Shown here one piece after another: positions 12,221 to 23,937 of a DNA stretch of 64,000 bases. The DNA comes from Microbotryum silenes-acaulis (Eukaryota; Basidiomycota; Microbotryomycetes; Microbotryales; Microbotryaceae): NCBI GenBank assembly GCA_003665825.1, contig QPFY01000001.1, positions 2,163,001 to 2,227,000 on the forward strand, read 5' to 3'. The stretch's first letter is position 1. Each line of letters starts with the position of its first letter. Position numbers and translations under genes: made by a program. The notes below the pieces were generated by a model. That model saw only the letters and a list, made by a program, of their open reading frames with translations. It had not been told where the DNA came from and did not search any database.

Positions 12221-14045
12221 ATGTCGAACCCTTTCGCCGATCCCCAACACCAACAGGGGATGGACTCGGTCAGTAGCACCCTTTCGGTTCGGCTGAGCAT
12301 GTCCCCGGCGGTTCGGTGTCGAAATGACTCGCGCCAGGGCGGCAAGCGACGGATTGCTGATCGCACAACTCGTGCCTCACCCAGAACCCCTTCGCCGATC
12401 CAACAGTCCAACAGGGGCTTCACTCCTCCGCCCACGAGTACGGCGAAGATGCCGACTATGAAGCGGCGACGACCAAGACACCCGCTGCAGCGACCGGTTC
12501 CGCTCCCGTCGATATGCAGAGCAGGTTCCAGGATTTGGAGAGGAGGGAACAGGAGTTGAGGTCCAGGGAGGCGCAGCTGACTGCAAAGGCGGAACACATC
12601 CGGAAGGTTAGTTGGGGATTCTGGGATCGCGAGATGGGTTCGCGAGACGGACGAAAGGAGAGACGGGGACGGGGACGGGGACGGGGACGGGGACGTGGCT
12701 TGCTTCGGAATAGGCTCGGACGAGGGCGTGGGTAAGCGTGCGGTGACAATGAAACTGATGTGATATGCTTGGATGTGAACAGCATGGTCGAAACAACTGG
12801 CCCCCAGGACCCTTCCCGCTCATCTACCACGACATCAACGAAGAGATCCCCGCCGAGCACCAATCGACCGTATTGACCCTCGTCAGTTGAGCTCGTGGCT
12901 GAGAGAAGGAAACTTCGGAGACTGATTTATCACCACCTCGGTGCATCCAGTACCGACTGTGGATGTTCCTCATCCTCACGCTTACCGTCAACCTCGTCGC
13001 CGCGATCCTCTTGCTCATCTCCCAAGGTGGGTTCTTAGACGTGCACCGCTGTTGGACCTTCAGGAAATGTAGTCACACTAAGCTCACTCTTTCGGCCGTC
13101 GTTCGTGTGCCCCACCCATCAGCTAACAACGGGGGAGCAGATCTCGCCGCCGGAATCATGTACTTGCCCGTCATTGGCGTACGTTCTGCCGTCACTCGGA
13201 CAGAATCTTCTTCGCCCTACAAAGAGTCTAACCTCCTCCGGACGTTCCACGATACACAGGCACTCTCCTTCTTCCTTTGGTACCGACCAGCCTACAACGC
13301 CTACATGAAAGGCTCGGCCATGTTCTTTTGTACGTCCTTGCGCGCCCGTCGTCCACGTCAGGGGAGGAATTCGGACCTGACTTGACTTCAAACCCTGTCT
13401 CGGCTTCACAGACATGTACTTCCTCTTTGCTGGGTTCCATCTCGCGTTCAGTACATGTACGTCGAGCCATTATCAACGCCGCGCTAGAGCGTGTTCTGAC
13501 CTTGTGACCGTGGACGAGGTGCAGACATGATCATCGGTATTCCTAGCTCGGGCTCGGCCGGCATCATCAACCTCATTTGTATGTCCCGAGATGAGCAAGG
13601 GACGGTATAGGCCTATGGCTCGAGTTGACGGATGGATCTTGTACTTTGATTGTTCAGCACGTTTCGCGACGGGTCACCTCGTCGCCGGGATCTTCTGCGC
13701 GCTCGCGACGGCGTGCTGGGTCCTGCAGGGTTTAGGCAGTTTGTGGATGTACAAGCAGGTGAGGGGACTCGGGAACCCTGCATTCTTTCTTTTCGAGGTC
13801 TCCAAGATTAATGATTCGATGTTCACGGCAGGTCTACGCCCATTCGGCAGGCGAACAGGGCCACACCTTCTCCGAGGCCAAGCAGGAGATCTCCATGTAC
13901 GGCCTCAAAGCATGTAAGCAACGCTCCCCATCGTCACGTGGTAATTGCGCCCAAGTGCATCGGACTGATTATTTTTTGGCTGGGCTTTGTTGTAGATTTA
14001 TTCAACTCGAACAAGGTGCCGAACCAACCGAATCAAGGGCCGTGA
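12221..14045 (+). CDS. Secretory carrier-associated membrane protein (SCAMP)
   Basis: Multi-exon gene starting MSNPFADPQHQQGMD. SCAMPs are four-helix membrane proteins of post-Golgi and endosomal recycling vesicles. Visible in order: two N-terminal NPF motifs (ligands of EH-domain endocytic proteins), a coiled coil (RFQDLERREQELRSREAQL), the conserved pre-membrane segment NNWPPGPFPLIYHDI, then four membrane helices, beginning LWMFLILTLTVNLVAAILL, with the GALSFFLWYRPAYNA loop and the YMIIGIPSSGSAGIIN loop, both family hallmarks. The protein ends VPNQPNQGP at 14045. About nine introns are present, often only 60-130 nt. The second intron contains a GGGGAC hexamer array. Start and stop are clear; frame is maintained in every exon I checked. 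Confidence 0.9.
12660..12700 (+). repeat. GGGGAC hexamer microsatellite in a SCAMP intron
   Basis: Roughly five to six direct copies of GGGGAC lie at 12664-12696 in the intron after the coiled-coil exon. The four-guanine runs could form a G-quadruplex in the transcript. Function is not implied. Confidence 0.8.
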
Positions 14046-15789
14046 AAAGTCGAGAAAAGTCGGCATGGGGGGGTCTCTTGCGTTCGCTCATAGCGTTCAA
14101 GTCGCTAAGTCGCTGCGAAAGTGGACGGCGTACATGCTGTAGTCTTGATTGTTAAAGCCACTTTTCTTCGCCCGATTTTTTTGGAGTTTATCATGAGATT
14201 TGTTCAGGATTTGGTCGTCGACTTTGGGATGCGAAAGAGAACCGGGAGAGTTGTGCTCGGTCGGACCCGGACTCGCCGAGGGCCCAGCACCCAGCGCAGA
14301 GCTCGTGCCACGAACGAGCAGAGGCGGTGGGGTGAGAGCCAGGCTACATTCAGAGCCCATCACAAGCTACCTCTGGGCCATGGTAGAACGATAGATCCAA
14401 GGCCACCTCGAAACCACATTGAACGGTTCTGTCCCTCTCGCACTTGGGATAAGTGTGCCATAGTTCGACGAGGAAAAGTGGCGTGGCTCAGCGCCAGCTT
14501 CGCAGCAACCGCTTTCGCGTGATCAGAGTCGGGCTTCCTTGCACAACGAAGCACCAGTACAGCCTCACAAGATACAACAGACTCCAAGATGGACCGGAGA
14601 AAAAAAGAATGTCGCGCCATTAAAACGACGCCTTCACCTCATTTGAACTACGAGACACAACGGACGGCGAGATACGTGACGCTTGGGTTTGCTAGGTTGT
14701 TCTAGCCCGTACCTTTGGACCCCGAACGACGATGGTTTTTCGTACGATCAGGATCGGGTCTTGTATTGTGGGAGGTCCGCATGGATGTGTGATCTGAGAG
14801 ATCACACCGCGGTTCTCATCAAGTGGGGACGGGCGGAGTAAACTGGAGAAGAGGACGAGGGGGTCGCCTTGTCGTGCGTCGGGTCATTCCGGCGCGCTGG
14901 GTCAAGATGAATTATTCAAGTGAGGCTCCCTTTCTTTGTTTCTTCCCTCTAAATCCTGGGTATGTCGTTGATGATGAAGCTTTTTCAAAAAATTCAAAAA
15001 AAAAATAAGCTGTTTCTATCGGCACCCAACATGGAGTCGCGAACGGCCTCCTCGTGCAGCGATTTATTTACTCGGAGGCAACGGGGCCGCCGCGGTGCTT
15101 ATGAGATTCAGCCGATCAAGTCTGACCTTCCTTCATTAAAGCCCAACATTCCAGCGGAGATACCATAAAATTCGGTGTACTCGAGCTAAGACTACTCTGC
15201 CTCACATCCATGGTCCTTGCCCGCTTTCGGGACTCGGGGAGTCGCCGGGACTTGTCACCGCAGTGAAGGATCCTCGGGTTTTCCGCTCCCCCCAGATCCT
15301 CTCCAACTTGAAACCCAAACTCGCAGGCAAACGCCTGGAGTTCGATAACGCTCGAGCGTGTAATGCCGAGAGAAGGCATCAATTCGACTTCGACCCTTGG
15401 GAGGAGGCAAACACAGGTACCGAGGATGAGCGACGGGCTCTAGCAGGAGTCAAAACTGAAAACATGCTCACCCACTGTTGTTGGATCAACCTAGCGATCG
15501 TCATTTTGTGAGTGGGCATAATAAAGAATACCCTCTCTGTTGTAAGATAATGATGATGCAATACATGTGATTTGCAAATTTGAGATCAGCCTTGTCAGAA
15601 ATATCGCAGGAGAGGATAAGCTCGGATCAAGAAGGGCGCGTGGCGAGAGACGCAAACAGGAGCGATCGAAGATACAACAAAACAGGGTGGAGAGGTCGCC
15701 CAAAAAATCAAAAACGAAGGAGAGAAGAAATGCAACGATGGAAGACGGACGACAAGAAAACTGGGTTCCCAGACAGGAGGCAGGAGGTT
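14046..15789. other. Convergent intergenic region without a recognised gene
   Basis: About 1.7 kb between the 3' ends of the SCAMP gene (+) and the GID7 gene (-). It is longer than needed for two 3' UTRs, but the open frames in it are short and show no family motif or conserved-looking splice structure. An A-rich run lies at 14990-15006. A non-coding RNA or an orphan gene is possible but unsupported. Confidence 0.4.
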
Positions 15790-18058
15790 CTAAGCCGAGC
15801 GCTTGCCGTTGTTACCATTGACGACGATGGGGGTCGGCGTCGGACCGGCCCGAACGCCCCATATCCGCACGGTGTTGTCGTCCGAGGCTGAAGCGAACAT
15901 CGTAGGGTTCTTGGGATTCCACGAGACGGCGTTGACCGAGCCTTCGACGCTGTGGCCCGTCAATTGTTTAATCAAGACCCCCGTGTCACGATGCCAAACG
16001 TAGATCTCCCCCTTGTCACTGCCGCTCAGGATGAGGTTCTGCAATGGGCCACCGAAGCATGCCTGAAGGACAAAGGTCCCCTGGTTATGGCCCTGATACC
16101 GTCGAACCACGGTGCAATCCCGCAGGTCAAGGTAAAGGATCTCATCCGGCGCATGGCCGATGATGGCAAACCGTGAATCATCCGAGATGTTGGCCGACGT
16201 CAACTCGTGCGGTTGTGTGCTTTCAAAGTCGAGTTTGCGGTCGGCCAAAGTATAGATCGAGATCCGATTGTCATGCTTGGGCTCGATCGGGACCCTTAGA
16301 TTCGACGCAAGCTGCGCCGGTGTATCGGCACCACTCTGCGTTCTGCTCTGATCACGCGAAGCTAGGACCGAAGGGCTCGTGTCGACTCGTCCAACGGCGA
16401 CCAATCTCGAGCCGTCGGGGGTGATGGCGAGATCGATGACCCTCGAAGGCGAGTTCTGCAAGCTCTCGGTGATGTTACCCGCCAAATCCCAAAAATAGAT
16501 CTTTGAATCCATCCCTCCAGAAGCAAAACCTTTGCCGTCGGGGAACCAAGCCAAAGCGCCGATCTGGTACGCGTGCTGGTTCAACGTCGCGATACAGTGG
16601 CCCTTCTCCGTGTTCCACATCTTGATGACGCTCTCCGCAGCGGTGAGAAGGATCGTGTCATCCGGTGACCACGCGATGCACGATACGGGGTCCGAGTGCT
16701 CGCGGAAAACCTTGTCGAGCGTAAACCCGGTCGAGACTTTCCAGATGACAGCCAAGCGATCCCGTCCCGCGGTCGCGAGATATTCTCCGGAGTGGGAGAA
16801 CTCGAGTCGCCAGATCTCGTCCGTGTGCTCGTGCAGGATGTGGGTCGTCGTCGAGGGGAACGCGTGTGGATCACACTTGCAGTCGGCGAGGAGGGAGGTG
16901 AACGAGTCGTTGTGGATGTGGAAGACGCATTGGCGTTGCTGATGAATTTTGGCTTGCTCGAATAAGGTCTCGAGGCGCCGTTGGGGTATCATGAGGTCCG
17001 GGGAAATATAATCTGGTGGGGAGCAGAGGACTTAAGTAGGTGATGTATGGAGAGGAGGATACGGTCATCGTCTGCCCTACCTTGCAGTTGCAGTAACAGG
17101 TTCTTCCTCGATTCGCCGTGAACACCATCCCACGAGGACCGAGCTCGAAGATCTTCGGCCGAGGCACACATGATCAAGCTGTGATGTGCAATCAGAGTCA
17201 GTCATATGCTCACAGGACGAGAGCGATACATCCATCAACGCACCTTGAAAGGAAGTGCAGCCGATCCGAATCATGACCGAGGGGTGCAAGCTCGTTCCTG
17301 AGGGTGAAGAGAGCCTTTTTGGTCTCTTTGGCCTCGAGCGCCTCGAGGAACTTTTGCTGTCTAATCTTGAATCGAACGGTCTAAAGGGTGAGCAACGAAT
17401 GGAACGTCTGTCAGACCAGTTTGCAGTCGCCGCCACCTCGCAGATGAAAACAGACGAAACTGACGGTGTGATCTTTGACTTGGTGGGCGGGGAGCTGCAC
17501 CAGCATCGCCTCGACGAGGTCCCATTGGCCTTGCAGCACGCCGTTCCTAAAGGTGGTCACGTCATTGATTTCGAGCTCAAAGCCCGATTCACGGGTCAGG
17601 GCCTGCGCCGTTCCCCTGTCGACGACGAGATGAGCGGGGAAGTGGTGTGGTCAGCGGTCGAGGTCTCCAAGTGGGGGAACCGCCGCTCGGTCGGGAACGT
17701 ACGCGTAGCCCATCTCCTTGAAAGTCTGCAGGGCGAGCCTGACCCATTCCCGGCGGTCGATGTCACTGCCTGGCCACAGCGGCTTGAACGAGCTGTGTTC
17801 ATAGTCGCTCGCATCCCGGTGGTGGTCAGGCGAGGCCGACGACGACGAAGAGCCCCCGGCGGTGATGGCGAGCGCGGCGGCGGCGTCATGTGGCTCGGCC
17901 GACCCAGTGCTGGTGCTGCTGACGGCGGCGGCGGCGGCGGCGGAGCTGAGGCTGAGGCTGCTGCTCGACGACGACGGTCCTTCGCCGTTGCTCAAGCCGT
18001 TGCCATTCGTCGTGGCGCTGTGGCCATTCGAGACCAAATCCTCGATCAGCTGCGGCAT
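15790..18058 (-). CDS. GID7: WD40-repeat protein of the GID/CTLH ubiquitin ligase (GID7/WDR26)
   Basis: GID7/WDR26 is a scaffold subunit of the GID/CTLH E3 ligase, which marks gluconeogenic enzymes and other targets for degradation. The spliced protein has an acidic, Ser-rich N-terminus, a LisH-like helix (EWVRLALQTFKEMGYAYV), a CTLH region (FELEINDVTTFRNGVLQGQW, FKIRQQKFLEALEAKETKKA), a linker and then WD repeats from about 16860 down to the stop: HTDEIWRLEFSHSGEYLAT, HSDPVSCIAWSPDD, GALAWFPDGKGFASGG and, last, VNAVSWNPKNPTMFASASDD. Introns separate the LisH, CTLH and WD parts. The first in-frame ATG I can see is at 18058, but the frame stays open upstream to about 18334 with a basic RPTKRTR patch, so an upstream first exon is likely and the true N-terminus may be longer. 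Confidence 0.85.
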
Positions 18059-18334
18059 CGTAGTCGTAGTCGTAGATCCGCTGGGTGGTTCAAGCCGAGT
18101 GCGTTTGGTCGGCCTACTCGCGTCGTCGTCGCCCTCGTCGCCGTTCTGACCGTCGCCGTTATCGTCAGCGCCGAGAGCGGCACGGGAATGTGCGGGTCCA
18201 AGGGCACTACCGCTGCTACTACTGCTACTCGAACGAGCGCGGACGCGACGCGACGTCGTCGGCGTCACCGTCACCGTCGCAGCTGAAGCCGTCGTCTTGG
18301 CAAGGAGGGTGGGGTGGTTCGTGTGGCGTGGCAA

Positions 18335-19240
18335 GTCCGGCTCCGGGTCAGCTCAGCAGCACAAGTGGGGTGGGGGGAAGTGGAAGAGGCCAGCCCTGCA
18401 CTGGCGGGCGACCCGGCGAGTCAACGACCGAGCGGCGCGATCCAGGCCTCGACCACTACAGATCACCACTGACGCGTCTTTGAACCAAAGTGTTTCCGAC
18501 CGCGCCCAGACGAAAATGGAATCACGTTATGACTGCTTCTTTGTCCAATCTAGCTGGATAAGCGCTGGGGGTTCAAGACGTCCGAGCTCGAACAATTTTT
18601 GCGACGTAAATTCAGAATCTTCCGCGAGCTCGGTGGGTCTCGCAGCAGCTCACATTGCCGAGGTAAGAGTCTCGACCATTTAAGGTATTTTTAAAATTAT
18701 ATTGTGAGCCTTCTGCCGGCTTGCGAAGCAGTACCTCTATTACGTGTATTACGTGATCTCGATGAGCAGTCGCGCCGACCTTAAAAGCCTCAAAAGATCT
18801 ACGTACCCCGCTACTCGCCCGTGCTGCCATTGGCAACGGTCAAGGTCTAGCACCTTTCAGTGGATCTACATACCTATGACTTCATGCGCGATTGCTCGAA
18901 TTAACCCCTAGGTCCAATTCGTCACGAGCTCGCTCAGAGCTGATCGAGTCGATCACAAATGACCTTTCGCCTGAGCGGGCCAAGGAACGAGCTCGACCCG
19001 CGCGCCGATTGCCGCCAATGTCTGCAGGCTCAATAGCCTGCCGAGACGCCGCGGCCTCGGGAATGAAACGCACGAGATCGCTCAACTCTGAGGTCAAATT
19101 CAGTTCTTGCTTGCCATCGACTGTCAGCTCAAGATGCCTTTCTTCCTTGTTTCCGTCACTTTGCTTCCTTGTTCACAGGCTCTGAGATAGCGACCTTCAT
19201 CACCACACTCGTTCTCATTGACCACGCTCTTTTATTCGAC
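18335..19240. other. Intergenic region upstream of GID7 and the Rds1-like remnant
   Basis: About 0.9 kb between divergent genes. It may hide a short first exon of GID7; otherwise I see only possible promoter sequence, including a repeated tattacgtg near 18740-18752. Confidence 0.4.
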
Positions 19241-20607
19241 ATGCGAACGGGAATCGTCTTCGGTTTGGTCGCGACGGCGCTCGCGTCCTCTGTCTTCGCG
19301 GCAGGCACGAACGATCACATGGTTCGACGCACGAAGCGCGCTATCACGCCCACCGCCAAAGATATCGAGATTCTCAACTTTGGTGAGTCACCCCCGGGCC
19401 CTTCTCACTATGACGTAAGCAGGACGGCATGGTCGTACACGCTTGTTTGGATTTGCCAATCGGCGGCTGGATTGTGCCCATCCGGCATCCGAGCTTGTCG
19501 TGGCCAGCTTGAAGGGAAACATTATAGATCTTACCGATGATCTCCCTCGATAGATGCGTCTGAATTAACTCCTGCTCTAGTGCGCTCCTTGAATAGGTCT
19601 CACCTTCCAGGCAGGTGTTTACCCAGCGCTTAACACCCAATTCTACAGCCGATCATGCTTTCCGTTGACTGATGCTCCTCCGGTCATACTTCAACCTATT
19701 CGGTTCTTTCGGGGTAAATCCCTTCTCAGCACTTCGAAAAAGCCTTCTAGTATGTTGAGTCGTGTCTCTTGAGGTTTCAATCCAACAATCGTTGGCCTTC
19801 GAGAGGTCTTGTACTGACTCGGGGCGTCCTCCGACCACCCGCCTCTCCAACCATGTTCACAGCTTTGAGGGTCTTAAAAGGTTCAGCGCCGAAGACTTTG
19901 CCAAAGCCGGCCTCGACCACCGTGATCGTCAACGATTCGAACAAATAGCAAAAGAAGAAAAGATCCACTCTGGGCCTTCGAAGGTGCACTCAGCGATAAT
20001 GCAGTCTCGCCTTGCAAATACACTTTCTCCTCGATCAGGATGTCCACCGCAGCTTGGTTCGCTCGCAGTGCAGAATTCATCGAGGGGATCGGCGTCGGCG
20101 CGTACAAGACTGCCATTCGGGAGCTTTCCAACGAGCGTTTGACGTATGCCTATAGTGCTATTATGGCTGTCGAGGCTCGCCATGCGGCCTATCACGCCGA
20201 GCTGCAAGGTCAGAGTGGCTTCCCCGTGCCCTTTGAGACCGCGTTGACCTATTCCCACGCCTATACGTGAGTCTTCTTATAGAAATTCAGAGGTCAACTT
20301 GTGTTCATTCGATATGGCTTTACCACCTCTCTCTTGACGGCACAGCGCTATGGCCGACTTCATCGTCCCCGGTTCCTGCGGTCCCAAGAAACCCCTCCCA
20401 CCTCTCCAGATCTTCCCCGCCTTATACACCAGCCCAGACTCGCAAACCAAATCCACCATGGTCTGAACTTCACCGGACCCGCTGTCCCCGCTAAGAAGTA
20501 CTACGCCGCTTTCCTCAACGCGGGGACGACATTTTACGAACCGATGAAGAAGGTGACGACCTACGAACCGATGAAGGGGGGCCCGCCATCGGTTTACAAG
20601 CTGTGTG
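19241..20607 (+). pseudogene. Ferritin-like/Rds1-type secreted protein gene, frame-shifted (copy 1)
   Basis: The start at 19241 gives a clear signal peptide (MRTGIVFGLVATALASSVFA) and a short exon ending ...AKDIEILNF with a GTGAGT donor at 19383. Further on are pieces of the ferritin-like Rds1 family: RFSAEDFAKAGLDHRDRQRF and EQIAKEEKIH, then FARSAEFIEGIGVGAY and AIMAVEARHAAYHAEL, then FIVPGSCGPKKPLPPLQIF and KKYYAAFLNAGTTF. These lie in different frames. Between EEKIH (about 19970) and the next block one base seems missing, and again near 20460 just before GLNFTGPAVP, with no credible intron to absorb the change. The region 19540-19870, where the first ferritin helix should be, is also degenerate. 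I read this as a decaying gene; assembly indels are the alternative. Rds1 in fission yeast is a stress-responsive protein of unknown function. Confidence 0.65.
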
Positions 20608-20685
20608 GTGAGTGTGCGCCAACTCGGCAGGTTAGCAACCGGGCTGGTGGCCACTGGCCAACGAGAATTAATGATCGGGGCGCTT

Positions 20686-20835
20686 AGGCGGGGTCCTCCT
20701 ATCCGGGGGAGCATTGTTCAAATCGATCGGCGCTGAAATCGGGCTCCCCTATTGCGCTCTAGGCTGGGTCCTCCTATGTGGGGGAGCATTGTTCGAACCG
20801 ATGGGCGCTGAAATGGGGCTCTCCTATTGGGGCTT
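20686..20835 (+). repeat. Two-unit 75-bp tandem repeat
   Basis: Units 20686-20760 and 20761-20835 match closely (for example tcctcctat...gggggagcattgttc and cgctgaaat in both). They lie just after the Rds1-like remnant and just before the pogo-like element. Confidence 0.85.
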
Positions 20836-20893
20836 CAACAGCCACGCGCGTGCGGGGTATTTCGGCCATTTCGTCCAATAAAATCTCAGAATA

Positions 20894-20918
20894 CAGTCAG
20901 ACCTGAGAAAATTTATAT
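20894..20918 (+). repeat. Left terminal inverted repeat of the pogo-like element
   Basis: Perfect inverted match to 25385-25409; preceded by the TA target duplication. Confidence 0.9.
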
Positions 20919-21187
20919 TTTCGGTGGACGGATTTTCCCATAAATTAAGACAGGTATAAGCTTGGAGAGTTCGGCTTCAGATCACTACATTATGACCTGA
21001 AACTCCGTTTTTGAGCTTCCTACATCAAACCAAGAATTTTCGTGCATCGTTCGAGTCGATACATTGACTTTTGAGGGGGAGGAAATTCAGAAGGCCCAAA
21101 TTACTGAATTGCAGCCAATGTACGGCCTCTACTGAGGCATGATGACATCTAACAAGTTTTGAAAGCTCCAAGAAAAAATATCTTGAC

Positions 21188-22749
21188 CTACTGACGCTGG
21201 AAATACGAAGTCATTGTCGTCTGAATCCTCGCGGCATCCTGCTCGGCAACAATAGTCCTGCGAATCCTCCTAGCCTCGTCCTCAAAAGAAATCAAATCCG
21301 TTGGACCTGAGTACCCATTCATAGCAAACCTAAGGAAAACATCAAGCGCTGAGATTGCCTCCTTCAGCGTCGTTCGCTCCGCCGGTCGGAGCTCTATCTC
21401 CGCTTTCTCCTCTCCTCTTTCTCCCTCGCAATTCTCCTCCAACTCTTCGGCAATGACCAGGTCCACAATCTCCTGATCGGTCATTTCAGCCCCACCAGCA
21501 AGGTTCTCCTCCTCCACATCGACGAGAAAGTGGATACTCATCTTCTCGTTGCTCGTAACTATCCCCTTTTCGACCAGCTCATCGTTCGCCGTCTTCAGAG
21601 CGTTCATCGCGTTGATGATGCCGCGATCGCCATCGAGAGGCCCGCGACCGTTGGGAAGAGGTGTATGGTCGGTCGATCCTTTGTTCTTGCGATCAGACAA
21701 GATTTGAGCGTGGCACCAGCAGTTGGCAATTGTCTCGGGGCGGATGTGGTTCCACGCCTGTCGAGGCTTCGCCGCGCTACCAATGATGAAGGGAGGGAGC
21801 GAGCCGTTCCGATCCGTCGGCGTTGACCGTGAAAGCGAAGGTGATGCGAGTCTTATTCATCTTGACACCATTTCGACCGTTCCGAGCAAGGCCCGTAGAC
21901 GGACGCATAGCGTAGAAGAGACCGGTTTCGTCCATGTTGAAGATATCACTTGGGTCGTACTTGTTCGTAAGATCGACGACTCTTTTGCGCTCCTCTTCGA
22001 GCGTTTTCGCATCGACCTTCTCGCCTTCGCCATGGAACTTGTAAGAGCGAAGATTGTGTCTAGATTCACAAAGAGGAAATTCAGACAATGTAGAACGGCT
22101 GACTGGAACAAGAATCACGCGAGTACCTTTTCTTAAAGCCCTGAAGCCAGCCGTTCGAAAAGGCGAAATCCCGAATCTCGAGTTTGTCGGCAAGTTGTTG
22201 ACCTTTCAGGCGCAATACATCGGCGGCGATGGTGGTGTTCTGCTCGAGAGCTTGAGTACACCAGATTGCCAGCGCCTTTTCCAGGTTCGGTTGCATGACG
22301 CTGTTGTTGCGCCTCATGCTTCCTTGACCGCTTTCGAGAAGGGCGCGATGCTCGTCTTCCTTTTTGCGCCATTGCGTGAGCTTTGGCTGGCTCAAGATCG
22401 GGATGTCTCGGTGGTTTGGCGAATTGTTGAAATACTTGACGGTGGCCGTGAGCGTCAACTTGTGCCGTTTTTGATAGTCAAGGACCTTGACAATCTGCGC
22501 GGTGGTCGCCGCGCCCTTCGCTTTCGGTCCAAGCTTTTGAGGCTTGGGCTTAGCCTTTTGAGACGAGGTCGAGGCTGAAGTCGAGCCCTTTGTATGTCGA
22601 GAGAGGGCTTGAGGGATTCGCTTTGTTGGCGATTTTTTTGGAGGCGACGAGGTCAGGTCGAGCATGGTGACCTCATTCGCGGCGGCCCGTGCGCCCGACT
22701 CCTCTCGGCAAGGCTTCAGAGGCGGCTGTGAAGGTGCCACAGACATCAT
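21188..22749 (-). pseudogene. pogo/Tigger-type transposase with internal deletion of the DDE core
   Basis: Starting at 22749 the frame encodes a basic linker, a helix-turn-helix (TAQIVKVLDYQKRHKLTLTA), and a CENP-B-like second DNA-binding domain (LEKALAIWCTQALEQN, FSNGWLQGFKKR). An intron at about 22064-22131 leads to the exon with YKFHGEGEKV and the start of the DDE nuclease, IFNMDETGLFYAMRPSTGLA, which supplies the first catalytic Asp. Soon after, at the APFIIG block (near 21790), a CCCT duplication breaks the frame. The next recognisable block is AWNHIRPETIANCWCHAQIL, which in family members lies well after the second and third catalytic acids. So about 100-150 residues holding those acids are gone. 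The C-terminal acidic region ending MTSYFQRQ at 21188 remains. This copy cannot make active transposase. Confidence 0.8.
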
Positions 22750-22796
22750 CAGAAGGTCTGCAATGCAGCAAGCGATCAGTATGTAAATGAAAACTT

Positions 22797-22992
22797 ACCG
22801 GTGGGAGAGGTCGATCCCTTTCGAGTTCGACCAGGTGCTTGCGATACGCGTCCCATTCGGCGCCATAGGGGGCGAATTGAGGATCGGCGGTGAGTTGACC
22901 ATGACGATCCTCAAATCCGGGAAGGGAATGAGACCATGATGATATGAAGAGGAATTTTTGATGAGGGCTTCTCGGATTGTGAAGATGTTCAT
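22797..22992 (-). CDS. Small open frame upstream of the pogo transposase
   Basis: A 65-codon frame with ATG at 22992 (MNIFTIREALIKNSSSYHHG), followed by a GTAAGT donor and, 40 nt later, a TGCAG acceptor just before the transposase ATG. It could be a 5' exon of the transposase transcript, but joining it at that site puts the transposase out of frame, so it is more likely a leader exon or chance. I do not recognise the peptide. Confidence 0.3.
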
Positions 22993-23937
22993 TTCGGCGT
23001 CGTTGTCGGCGGAAGAGGAGAGAGAAGCACGTCGCGACTAGCCTGTCAACGTGTCAACCGCCGCCTTTGCTCTCCTGTGCTCGCTTCTCGGCTGTTTCGG
23101 GGCATTTCGGACTCTTCCAGCAGGCGGCTCGTCAACAAGAACGCCGAAGGAGAGGCCAATTCCTGATCAATCGCTCATTTCCGGCTCTCTCTTATCTTAT
23201 AATTTGACCTGTAAACCCATAAATTATCTAACTTCTAACTTATCTATAAAAACGACTGTCGAGACAAAGAACGTCAAAGAACGTCAGAGAACGGGAGACA
23301 AACCACGTGGCGTGACGTCATAAGCAGCTCTCGGTCCAGCGCGTCCCAGCGGCCCAGCTAGCTAGCGCTGTTTCAGAATGGGTCGGCCAGCCACAGGCCG
23401 TTTCGCCTACGTTCGCCGAGGTTCCATTTTCCATCAAAGCAGCCTGGCACATGACTCTCTGCTTCCCGAAGCAGGCTGAGACGACCTGTCTTGCGTGTCT
23501 ACCACATCGTAGCGTAGTTCCTTCAATCATCCAGTTCCTGCCACTGCCGAAATCTATGCCAGACTTCGGGTAGTGTCGGCCAGTGCGCCAATTCCGCCGT
23601 TGGGGGCCCCGCCAGCGTGTCACGGCTTGCCGACACTGGGCTTCACTCCACGACGTTCCGCGGCCTTCCGCGACATTCTATGAGCCCGGTTTAACCTGAG
23701 GCGCAGGCTTCTCCATCTTTCTCCCTCCTGCTCTTCACACCTTACCCATCGCACCTCATCCCATCGCCACCTCGAGCTCGCGACACCCGAAGGGGTCGTC
23801 GTGGAAGCTCTGCGACAAGTTTTCTCAAGAAATGGCTGCCGCATGCAGCATAGCTACGGATTCGAGTAAGTAACTTCATGAACTGTGCTCTTGGTGTGGG
23901 ATTGTTCAGGAGCTAATGGAAAACTACCAAGCAGCAA

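Noticed and set aside
17255..18286. A 343-codon plus-strand frame opposite GID7
   Set aside because: Antisense to LisH/CTLH coding sequence; the Arg-rich low-complexity product is a shadow.
20430..20500. A 36-nt intron (gtctgaac...cgctaag) that would rescue the frame of Rds1-like copy 1
   Set aside because: Too short for a normal fungal intron, and the would-be intron encodes the conserved GLNFTGPAVP block found again in copy 2.
23318..23844. Minus-strand frames inside the pogo/Helitron composite
   Set aside because: No similarity that I recognise to Helitron, pogo or host proteins; too short to support.
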